5,897 nt of DNA from DASPTT01 sp035623275 (GTDB lineage: Bacteria; Actinomycetota; Acidimicrobiia; Acidimicrobiales; UBA8190), in the NCBI GenBank assembly GCA_035623275.1, contig DASPTT010000032.1:1-5897 (forward strand). The letters run 5' to 3'. The notes under the pieces were generated by a model. That model made no database searches, was not told the origin of the DNA, and saw nothing but the letters and a program-made list of their open reading frames with translations. The position numbers and the translations under genes are program-made. This document shows, one piece after another, positions 1-5,559 of this stretch (positions are counted from its first letter, which is position 1; every line of letters begins with the position of its first letter).

Positions 1-609
1 GCCCACGGAGACGTTCGGATCGCGTTGTTGGGAGGTGCCTTCCAATACACGGAGATCGGGTTGCTGGATCGCACACATCTTCGTTTCTTCACGAAGGCCA
101 CGCTTCGCGACCTTGTCCGGGACGCCGGCCTGCTGCTGGTCGACACGTCACGAGTCGTGGTCCCGCTCTTCGCGACCGAGCTGGCGGTCGGCAAGGACAG
201 TGTCTCCCAGGCGATGGTCACGCAGATCCTGGACGATCCGGAAGCGCAGACCTACCAATTCGTCGTCAAGGCGGTCTTGGACGACGGATCACACGCAGTT
301 GCCGCCTTGGCCGAACGAGCGGAGGCGCTCGGCGACCAGGTCCACGGACTTTCGATGCACCAGGCCAGGCTGCATCGCGAGCTGGAGGAAAGTCGCGAGG
401 CTGCCCGATCGGCCCGGGAGGAGGCCGAGCAGTGCCGGCGACAGGCGGCGCAGGCCGAGGAGTACCGGCGGCAGGCGGAGGAGTACCGACAGCAGGCAGA
501 AGCGTTATTGGCGACCAAGACCTTCCGGCTCGTGGCACCGCTCCGCCGACTCTACGGTCGCGTCACCAGGTACACGGGAGAGCCGAACGCGAGGACGCCA
601 GGGGGCTGA
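1..609 (+). CDS. SAM-dependent methyltransferase, C-terminal part with coiled-coil tail (5' partial)
   Basis: The reading frame is open from base 1 and stops at TGA 607-609, so the start and the SAM-binding N-terminal half lie upstream of the window; the visible part is 202 residues. Residues 21-31 read LLDRTHLRFFT, a hallmark near the C-terminal edge of class I methyltransferases of the Methyltransf_23/UbiG-like type, followed by the usual helix (TLRDLVRDAGL). Residues about 98-170 form a highly charged Ala/Glu/Arg/Gln coiled coil. A segment at about 171-187 (TKTFRLVAPLRRLYGR) resembles the linker seen in multidomain glycosyltransferase/methyltransferase proteins of O-antigen or capsule clusters. 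That context is from family knowledge; substrate and neighbours are not visible. The protein has no membrane segment and is presumably cytoplasmic. The coiled coil contains an in-frame heptad duplication (see the repeat entry). The methyltransferase identity is fairly secure; a role in surface glycan synthesis is an inference. Confidence 0.8.
   Translation, partial: AHGDVRIALLGGAFQYTEIGLLDRTHLRFFTKATLRDLVRDAGLLLVDTSRVVVPLFATELAVGKDSVSQAMVTQILDDPEAQTYQFVVKAVLDDGSHAVAALAERAEALGDQVHGLSMHQARLHRELEESREAARSAREEAEQCRRQAAQAEEYRRQAEEYRQQAEALLATKTFRLVAPLRRLYGRVTRYTGEPNARTPGG
457..498 (+). repeat. 21-bp tandem duplication coding one coiled-coil heptad (EEYRRQA/EEYRQQA)
   Basis: Bases 457-477 and 478-498 are two near-identical 21-base units that translate to EEYRRQA and EEYRQQA inside the coiled-coil tail of the methyltransferase. 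The unit equals one heptad, so its duplication preserves the coiled-coil phase. A more diverged related unit (EQCRRQA) lies just upstream. Confidence 0.8.
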
Positions 610-869
610 CTGGGGCGACTCTCCCGCCAGATCGGTCCTTCTCCTCGTCCGCCCTCGCCGGTCCCTCGGTCCCGCTCGGTGAACGTTTCGCGAACAGTCT
701 CACCGCGCGTCGTAAACGCTCGGGTGGATCGCCTCTCTGCGTGGCGTCAGGCGCGATGCGCGAGCATTCGGGCACGCCGAGGAGTAGCGTCAAGGGTGCC
801 TCGGGGGGGTCCGAGACGCACGGTGAGGCAGAGCGGGGGTGGTCGGGGTGCGCGGCCCCGGTGACGGCG
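610..869. other. Intergenic spacer / kinase leader, no gene supported
   Basis: These 260 bases separate the methyltransferase stop from the kinase start. The kinase frame stays open across the spacer and back into the methyltransferase gene. However, its translation here is low-complexity and shares nothing with known kinase N-termini, so it is not treated as coding. The spacer contains a short perfect palindrome TTCGCGAA (687-694). No convincing sigma-70 type -35/-10 pair and no hairpin with a T-tract terminator were seen. If the kinase pair has its own promoter, it should be here. Confidence 0.5.
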
Positions 870-2750
870 ATGACCACTGAGTCGGTCGTTCACGACGAGT
901 CGGTCGTTCACGACGAGTCGGTCGTTCAGGGTGTGTCAGCTGTCGGCGCCGAGCGGTCATTGCCGTCGCAGCAGCTACTCGCCGCGATCGTCGGCTCCAG
1001 CGACGACGCCATCGTCTCCAAGTCGGTCCACCGGATCATCACCAGCTGGAACCAGGGAGCGGAACGGCTCTACGGCTATAGCGCCGACGAGGCGGTCGGC
1101 AAGCCGATCACCCTGATCATCCCGGAGAGCCGCCGCTCGGAGGAGCACCACATCTTCGAGTCGGTGCTGCGCAACGAGCCCATCGACCACTACGAGACCG
1201 ACCGGGTGCGCAAGGACGGGTCGGTGGTGCGCGTCTCGCTGAGCATCGCCCCCATCCGCGGCGACACGGGCGAGGTGGTCGGCGCCGCCGCTATCGCCCG
1301 CGACATCAGCGAACGCAAGCGCGGAGAGCGGATGTTCCGGGGGCTGCTCGAGGCCGCCCCCGACGCCATGGTGATCGTCGACGGCGACGCCCGCATCACC
1401 CTTGTGAACAGGCAGGCCGAACAGCTCTTCGGGTACGAGCGCGACGAGCTCATCGGCGAGCCCGTCGAGCTCCTGCTGCCGCGCCGGCTGCGCGACCGCC
1501 ATCTCGGCCACCGCTCCGCCTACTTCGGGAACCCCCAGGTTCGGCCCATGGGTTTCGGCCGCGAGCTCTTCGGCCTGCGTCGCGACGGCATCGAGTTCCC
1601 CGTGGAGATCAGCCTGAGCCCCTTGCGGACCGACGGGGGGATGCTGGTCTCGGCGTCCATCCGGGACATCACCGAGCGCCGGGAGGCGGAGGCGATGTTC
1701 CGCGGGCTGCTCGAGGCCGCCCCCGACGCCATGGTGATCGTCGACGGCGTCGGGCGCATCACCCTGGTCAACCGTCAGGCGGAGCAGCTCTTCGGGTACC
1801 CGCGCGAGCAGATGGTGGACCGCCCCGTCGAGATGCTCATCCCGGAACGGGTCCATAGCCGCCACCTCGGCCACCGAGCCGGCTACGTGCTCGACCCGCT
1901 GGTGCGGCCCATGGGGGTGAACCTGGAGCTCTACGGGCTGCGCAGCGACGGGACCGAGGTCCCGGTCGAAATCAGCCTCAGCCCGCTCGAGACCGCCCGG
2001 GGCGTGCTGGTGTCCGCCGCCATCCGGGACATCACCGACCGCAAGCGGGCCGAGGCGGAGCTAGAGGAAGCCCACCGTGCCGTGGTGCGCGGCGAGCGGC
2101 TCTCCGCCGTGGGCGAGATGGCCACGGTCATCGGCCACGAGCTGCGCAACCCGCTCGGCGCCGCCACCAACGCGCTCTACCTGGCGCGCTACGAGCTCGG
2201 GCAGGTGGACGGTGCGGTCGACCGACATCTCACCACCGCCGAGCGGGCTCTGGCGAAGGCCGCGGGCCTCTCGGAGGACCTGACCGTCTACATGCGAGAA
2301 CGGGACCCGCAGGTGCAGACTCTGGACTTCGCCGAGGTCATGCGGGAGGTGCGCGACATGGTCCGGACGCCGGCGGGCGTGACGCTCGAGGTCGCCCCGG
2401 CGCCGGCGGCCGTCGACGCCGACCCCGCGCTCCTCGTCCAGGTGCTGGTGAACCTGGTGACCAACGCCTGCCAGGCAATGCCGGACGGCGGTCGCGTCAC
2501 GGTCGCCTCCCGAGCCGCCGGCGACGCGACCGTCATCGAGGTCTGCGACGAGGGCACCGGGCTCGACGCCGCCATCGCCACCCACGTCTTCGAACCCTTC
2601 TACACGACGAAGGTCCAGGGCACCGGCCTCGGCCTCGCCATCGTCCAGCGTGTGGTCGAGGCGCACGGCGGCAGGGTGACGCTCGTCCCGGCTCCCGGCG
2701 GCGGCGCCGTCGCCACCGTCCGTCTCCCGCGCACGGCTCCGGCGCCGTGA
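870..2750 (+). CDS. Soluble PAS-PAS-PAS sensor histidine kinase (NtrB-like)
   Basis: This 626-residue kinase should autophosphorylate on a histidine and pass the phosphate to a receiver, most likely the next gene's product. PAS1 spans about residues 35-150 (SSDDAIVSK...ITSWNQGAERLYGY, ending ARDISERKR). PAS2 and PAS3 (155-275 and 276-396) are tandem copies of one 121-residue module. The H-box GHELRNPLG carries the phosphoacceptor His423. The catalytic domain shows the N-box with Asn528/Asn532 (NLVTNACQAM), the G1 box DEGTGLD at 560-566, the F-box FEPFYTTK from 574, and the G2 box GTGLGLA at 584-590, so all key motifs are intact. No signal peptide or membrane helix is seen, so sensing is probably cytoplasmic; PAS ligands cannot be read from sequence. 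ATG 870 was chosen because GGTGA sits at 860-864 with 5-base spacing. GTG 861 and ATG 756 are in-frame alternatives. The N-terminus has an ESVVHD tandem repeat. The stop overlaps the response regulator start by 4 bases. Confidence 0.92.
   Translation: MTTESVVHDESVVHDESVVQGVSAVGAERSLPSQQLLAAIVGSSDDAIVSKSVHRIITSWNQGAERLYGYSADEAVGKPITLIIPESRRSEEHHIFESVLRNEPIDHYETDRVRKDGSVVRVSLSIAPIRGDTGEVVGAAAIARDISERKRGERMFRGLLEAAPDAMVIVDGDARITLVNRQAEQLFGYERDELIGEPVELLLPRRLRDRHLGHRSAYFGNPQVRPMGFGRELFGLRRDGIEFPVEISLSPLRTDGGMLVSASIRDITERREAEAMFRGLLEAAPDAMVIVDGVGRITLVNRQAEQLFGYPREQMVDRPVEMLIPERVHSRHLGHRAGYVLDPLVRPMGVNLELYGLRSDGTEVPVEISLSPLETARGVLVSAAIRDITDRKRAEAELEEAHRAVVRGERLSAVGEMATVIGHELRNPLGAATNALYLARYELGQVDGAVDRHLTTAERALAKAAGLSEDLTVYMRERDPQVQTLDFAEVMREVRDMVRTPAGVTLEVAPAPAAVDADPALLVQVLVNLVTNACQAMPDGGRVTVASRAAGDATVIEVCDEGTGLDAAIATHVFEPFYTTKVQGTGLGLAIVQRVVEAHGGRVTLVPAPGGGAVATVRLPRTAPAP
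879..929 (+). repeat. 18-bp tandem repeat, 2.8 copies (ESVVHD)
   Basis: Units at 879-896 and 897-914 are identical 18-mers (gagtcggtcgttcacgac). A third, partial unit at 915-929 keeps the first 14 bases and then diverges. They encode ESVVHD-ESVVHD-ESVVQ in the extreme N-terminus of the kinase, ahead of PAS1. Perfect identity of two units suggests recent slippage and possible length variation between strains. The repeat lies in a region that is probably disordered. Confidence 0.9.
1332..2057 (+). repeat. 363-bp tandem duplication of a PAS module
   Basis: Bases 1332-1694 and 1695-2057 encode two 121-residue modules that align without gaps, both starting MFRGLLEAAPDAMVIVDG and ending near IRDIT(E/D)R. 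The first roughly 45 bases are almost identical at DNA level, whereas the middle (around SAYFGNPQ versus AGYVLDPL) has diverged. Shared blocks include RITLVNRQAEQLFGY, RHLGHR, VRPMG and PVEISLSPL. This is an intragenic domain duplication that has had time to diverge in the ligand-pocket half. Confidence 0.92.
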
Positions 2751-3118
2751 GGGACGTTCGGGTCCTGGTGGCCGACGACGACCGTGCCCTGCGCACCACG
2801 ACCGTGGCGATCCTGCGCATCGCGGGGTTCGAGGTCAGCGAGGCGGAGCACGGTGACGAGGTGCTCGAACGCCTCGCCGAGGCCCCGGTGGACGTGCTCG
2901 TCCTCGACGTCCGCATGCCCGGCCGTGACGGGATCGCGGTGGTGGAGGAGATGCGCCCCAGGCCTCCGCCCCCGGCCGTGCTGATGGTCTCTGCCTACGC
3001 GCTGGACCAGGAGGTGCGGGACCGCCTGGGGTCGCGTGTCCGGCGATACCTGCGCAAGCCGGTCCGCCCCGAGCACCTGGTGTCCGAGGTGGAAGAGGCT
3101 GCCGGGTTGGCGAGCTGA
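2747..3118 (+). CDS. Single-domain (receiver-only) response regulator
   Basis: This 123-residue protein is a CheY-like receiver and nothing else. The acidic pocket is Asp10-Asp11-Asp12 (VLVADDD), the phosphoacceptor is Asp54 (VLVLDVRMPG), the switch Ser82 lies in LMVSAYA, and the invariant Lys104 is followed by Pro105 (YLRKPV). All residues needed for phosphorylation are therefore present. There is no DNA-binding or enzymatic output domain; the protein ends 18 residues after Lys104. The start is GTG 2747, which overlaps the kinase stop in GTGA, an arrangement that normally gives translational coupling and roughly matched amounts of the two proteins. The kinase is the likely phosphodonor. Output could be by protein-protein contact, or as an intermediate that passes phosphate to a histidine phosphotransferase elsewhere; neither is visible here. 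Confidence 0.93.
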   Translation: MRDVRVLVADDDRALRTTTVAILRIAGFEVSEAEHGDEVLERLAEAPVDVLVLDVRMPGRDGIAVVEEMRPRPPPPAVLMVSAYALDQEVRDRLGSRVRRYLRKPVRPEHLVSEVEEAAGLAS

Positions 3119-3145
3119 CCTCTCCGAGGGCCCGCAGACCGTGGG

Positions 3146-3151
3146 TACGAT
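3146..3151 (+). promoter_or_regulatory. Possible -10 element (TACGAT) ahead of the membrane-protein operon
   Basis: TACGAT in the context gtgggTACGATgcgg matches the TANNNT form of actinobacterial -10 hexamers and lies 51 bases before ATG 3203, in the 84-base gap after the response regulator. No good -35 hexamer is seen at the expected distance. A small perfect hairpin (gccgg/ccggc, 3158-3170) and a 9-base direct repeat cggtcgccg (3153-3161 and 3174-3182) follow in what would be the 5' leader. This is a weak motif-only call. Confidence 0.3.
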
Positions 3152-3188
3152 GCGGTCGCCGGGCGCCGGCCACCGGTCGCCGATCCTC

Positions 3189-3194
3189 GAGGGG
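3189..3194 (+). promoter_or_regulatory. Shine-Dalgarno site deciding the ATG 3203 start
   Basis: GAGGGG lies 8 bases before ATG 3203. The alternative in-frame GTG at 3194 overlaps this site and has no good ribosome binding sequence of its own, so the ATG is preferred. Confidence 0.6.
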
Positions 3195-3202
3195 TGGGAG
3201 CC

Positions 3203-3691
3203 ATGGCGGGGACCCTGTATCGCATGCGGACCGGGCTTGTCGTCGCCGGGTCGGCCATGACCGTCGTGGGGATCCTCGGTCTCGCCTTCGACTGGGGGTC
3301 CAGCGCGGCCGGATCGGCCTCCTCGACGTCGGCGAACTCGGAGACCCCTCGGGCGTTCGCGTCGGCGTTCGTGACCGCGCTCAGGAGCGGCGACCGCGCC
3401 TTTCTCTTCGACCGCATGGACCCGGCGGTCATCTCCCGCTACGGCGCCGCCCCCTGCCAGGCCCTCACCGCCGGCCTCGTCGACCCGAACGCGTCGCTGG
3501 CGTTCGTGGGGGCGACCGGGCCGACGGTGTACACCTACGCCAGCAGCGGGAAGTCGACGCAGGTGCCCGACACCTACACCTTCACCTTCACGGGGACGGT
3601 GGCCGGTGTGAGCGGGACGCACCAGTACCACTTCGCCCTCGTCGACGGTCGGTTCCGCATCTTCGTCGACTGCAGCCCCAACGGATCGTGA
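3203..3691 (+). CDS. Membrane-anchored small protein with NTF2-like-looking extracytoplasmic domain
   Basis: This 162-residue protein has one N-terminal hydrophobic helix (about residues 10-29, GLVVAGSAMTVVGILGLAF) preceded by Arg7 and Arg9, so the rest is expected outside the cytoplasm. A Ser/Ala/Thr-rich linker (32-48) leads into a compact domain beginning FASAFVTALRSGDRAFLFDRM, with Cys85 in RYGAAPCQAL and Cys157 in FVDCSPNGS; these two cysteines could form a disulfide. The helix-loop start (AF..AL.SGD..FL..R..P) and the later Thr-rich beta strands (YTFTFTGTV, HQYHFALVDGRFRIFVDC) fit the SnoaL/NTF2-like fold of many actinobacterial anchored proteins. That fold is inferred, and no catalytic residues can be named. 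Only 13 bases separate it from the next gene, so the two are probably co-transcribed; it may be an accessory or partner of the next protein's ectodomain. Confidence 0.75.
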   Translation: MAGTLYRMRTGLVVAGSAMTVVGILGLAFDWGSSAAGSASSTSANSETPRAFASAFVTALRSGDRAFLFDRMDPAVISRYGAAPCQALTAGLVDPNASLAFVGATGPTVYTYASSGKSTQVPDTYTFTFTGTVAGVSGTHQYHFALVDGRFRIFVDCSPNGS

Positions 3692-3693
3692 AC

Positions 3694-3700
3694 GGGGGAG
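3694..3700 (+). promoter_or_regulatory. Ribosome binding site GGGGGAG for the effector-like gene
   Basis: GGGGGAG fills most of the 13-base gap between the upstream stop (3691) and ATG 3705, with 4-base spacing. It supports that start and an operon arrangement. Confidence 0.6.
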
Positions 3701-3704
3701 CGCG

Positions 3705-5549
3705 ATGGCCAGACGGGTGAGGGCCGGGGACGTCGCCCGGCGACTGCTCCTGGCGGTGGGGATGACCGTCGCTGTGACGGCGGCCGGCGCGGCGCCCGCC
3801 CGTGCGGGTGGTGCGCCCCCGCGGACCTACGCCTCGGTGACGGGCACGACGATCTCGGGCACCTACGTCTCGCCCAACGGCCAGCCCGTCTACGTCTACG
3901 GTCTTCAGTTCGGCCCGTCGCTCCTCGGCAACGTGGCCGCCATGCAGTGCGGGCCCGGGAGCACGTCGAACCTGTCCGGTGGCCCGGGCGGGAGCCCAGA
4001 GTGCATGTTCTCGAGCCCGGTGTTGCGGGCATCGTTCACCATCGACGGGACGATGCCCTGGCCCAGCTCGTTCACCGCTACCCCCTTCTACAGCTACGAC
4101 GACCAGACCTACGTCTTCGGGGCGCCGTTGACGATCGCGGCCGCCACGACCTCGCCGCCGTCGCAGTCGTCCTCCCCGACGGGCACCGGCTCGTCGCCGG
4201 GCAACGGCTATGGCTCGTCTGCGGGGTCGCCGGCGGGCAGCGGGTCGACGGGAAGCGGGTCGACCGGTGGGGGCGGGTCCCTCGACTGGCTCTGGGGGGT
4301 CTTGATCGCCGGCGGGCTCGTCGTCGGCGCCACCGGCGTCGTGGTCGGCCGCCGCGGCCAGGGCGAGGACCAGACGAAGGACGACGACGTCGAGGGCGGG
4401 CTGATTGGCGGCCTGATCGAGGGTCTCGCCGGCATGGGCGCACCGCCCGATGCCGACGAGCACCCGCACACCCTCTCCAAGGGCCCCGGCGAGGACTACG
4501 TCGAGGTCACGACCGGTGGCGATGCCACCATCGACGACGGGTCCGACACAGAGGACGGACCGAACGACCGGTGGACGGTCGAGCAGCTCCAGGCCTTCGT
4601 CTGGGAGAGCTGGGACGGCACCTACGACCCCGAGGGCGAGTACGCCTTCGTGGCCGGTGCACGCAGCGACCTGGTCAACCCCGACTACGGCGACGACACC
4701 AAACGGATCCGGTTGTGGATCATCGCCATCTACGAGGAGGCCTACAAGCACTCGCGCCGCCAGGGGTACTCGAACCTGGTGGCCCACGCCTACGCGCACA
4801 TCAAGGTCGACGAGTGGCGTGCGGCGTCGCTCGAGCAGTTCGAGCAGACCTTCGGGACCCACTACGCGCAATTCGGCATGGCCCTCTCGGGTGATGCGCT
4901 CGGCAACGTGCAGCGCCTCGTCGCCGAAGGCGTTCCCGTGACCGCCATCCGGATCGTGCCCCGCTCCCAACTCACGGGGGTCGGAGCGGTGAGCGACGCC
5001 GAGTCCGCCGCGGGCACGGTGGTGGAGGAGGGCGGCACGGTGGTGGAGGAGGGCGGCACGGTGGTCGAGGGGGGGACGCAGGTGGCGTCCGGACCGGTGG
5101 TGGCGACGCCGGCCCCGGTGCCGGCGCGGGCCTATCTCCTCGCCAACGACAACAACGCCATCATGCAGGCGCTCAAGATCAGGCCGAAGCCCGGGGTCTT
5201 CGACGTCTTCTGCCACGGGCACCCCGACGGGTTCCTGCTCAAGATCGGCGGGAAGTGGGTGAAGGTCGGGCCCAAGACCTTGGTCGAGGCCATGCGCAGG
5301 TCGGGGTACAGCGGAGGCCCGGTGCGCCTGATCTGCTGCGACACCGGCGCCAACGTGGAGGGCGCCGCGCAACAGGTGGCGGACCTGATCGGCGACTCGG
5401 TCGAGGCGCCCACGGGCAAAGTGTGGGCCCTCGACAACGGCGGGACGTTCGTGGGAAAGGCGACGAAGGTCAACGGCCACTGGCAGATCCACAGCGAGGG
5501 GCACTGGGAGCACTTCCACCCCACGCTGCCGGCGACGCCGGGGCACTAG
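3705..5549 (+). CDS. Multidomain membrane protein with C-terminal His/Cys (clan CD peptidase-like) candidate toxin domain
   Basis: The product has 614 residues and an unfamiliar whole architecture. Residues 1-34 look like a Sec signal peptide (RR at 12-13, hydrophobic 14-30, APARA then GG). Residues 35-147 form a beta-rich ectodomain with Cys82 and Cys100. Residues 148-192 are a Ser/Gly/Pro/Thr-rich stalk. Residues 195-215 are a transmembrane helix (WLWGVLIAGGLVVGATGVVVG) followed by Arg216-Arg217, predicting an outside N-part and a cytoplasmic C-part. After an acidic, Gly-rich stretch, residues 287-423 form a mostly helical domain I do not recognise. A GTVVEEG repeat (437-457) is a probable hinge. 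The C-terminal domain (about 474-614) contains DVFCHGHPDGF with His504 and VRLICCDTGA with Cys544/Cys545, then APTGKVWALDNGG and a His-rich end. A hydrophobic strand plus HG, and later a hydrophobic strand plus Cys, is the clan CD cysteine peptidase pattern (caspases, clostridial toxin CPD). Similar C-terminal domains occur, to my recollection, in actinobacterial polymorphic toxins. The peptidase/toxin role is an inference. Confidence 0.7.
   Translation: MARRVRAGDVARRLLLAVGMTVAVTAAGAAPARAGGAPPRTYASVTGTTISGTYVSPNGQPVYVYGLQFGPSLLGNVAAMQCGPGSTSNLSGGPGGSPECMFSSPVLRASFTIDGTMPWPSSFTATPFYSYDDQTYVFGAPLTIAAATTSPPSQSSSPTGTGSSPGNGYGSSAGSPAGSGSTGSGSTGGGGSLDWLWGVLIAGGLVVGATGVVVGRRGQGEDQTKDDDVEGGLIGGLIEGLAGMGAPPDADEHPHTLSKGPGEDYVEVTTGGDATIDDGSDTEDGPNDRWTVEQLQAFVWESWDGTYDPEGEYAFVAGARSDLVNPDYGDDTKRIRLWIIAIYEEAYKHSRRQGYSNLVAHAYAHIKVDEWRAASLEQFEQTFGTHYAQFGMALSGDALGNVQRLVAEGVPVTAIRIVPRSQLTGVGAVSDAESAAGTVVEEGGTVVEEGGTVVEGGTQVASGPVVATPAPVPARAYLLANDNNAIMQALKIRPKPGVFDVFCHGHPDGFLLKIGGKWVKVGPKTLVEAMRRSGYSGGPVRLICCDTGANVEGAAQQVADLIGDSVEAPTGKVWALDNGGTFVGKATKVNGHWQIHSEGHWEHFHPTLPATPGH
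4146..4280 (+). other. Coding segment for Ser/Gly/Pro/Thr-rich extracellular stalk
   Basis: Residues 148-192 of the large protein are almost entirely Ser, Gly, Thr and Pro, with short GSTGSGSTGGGG repeats just before the transmembrane helix. This composition is typical of flexible, cell-wall-spanning stalks in Gram-positive surface proteins. It separates the ectodomain from the membrane. Confidence 0.7.
5013..5072 (+). repeat. 21-bp tandem repeat, about 3 copies (GTVVEEG)
   Basis: Units at 5013-5033 and 5034-5054 are identical 21-mers, and a third unit from 5055 is degenerate (GTVVEGG). The repeat lies exactly between the helical middle domain and the C-terminal His/Cys domain, at the boundary where polymorphic toxins typically change module. 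It is probably an acidic flexible hinge that can vary in length by slippage. Confidence 0.88.
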
Positions 5550-5553
5550 GAGG
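5548..5553 (+). promoter_or_regulatory. Consensus Shine-Dalgarno AGGAGG overlapping the upstream stop
   Basis: AGGAGG begins within the TAG stop of the preceding gene and lies 6 bases before ATG 5560. This perfect site fixes the start of the last gene. It implies that ribosomes finishing the large protein sit on top of the initiation signal of the small one, so the two are probably co-expressed. Confidence 0.8.
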
Positions 5554-5559
5554 TCGGCG

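Noticed and set aside
610..632. Possible terminator hairpin after the methyltransferase gene
   Set aside because: Only a short imperfect CTGG/CCAG pairing can be drawn, with no T-tract, so a terminator is not supported.
785..790. TAGCGT as a -10 element for the kinase gene
   Set aside because: It fits TANNNT, but no acceptable -35 sequence lies 16-18 bases upstream, and such hexamers are common by chance.
432..869. N-terminal extension of the kinase reading frame upstream of ATG 870
   Set aside because: The first part overlaps the methyltransferase gene in another frame, and the translation is low-complexity Arg/Gly/Ser/Pro with no resemblance to kinase domains. Long open frames are expected in GC-rich DNA, and a plausible ribosome site supports ATG 870.
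975..1874. 299-residue minus-strand open frame opposite the PAS domains
   Set aside because: It is a shadow of the PAS repeats; its internal repetition simply mirrors the 363-bp duplication.
2600..3631. 343-residue minus-strand open frame across kinase end, regulator and membrane protein
   Set aside because: It runs antisense to three well-supported plus-strand genes and has a repetitive Gly/Arg/His composition with no recognisable motif.
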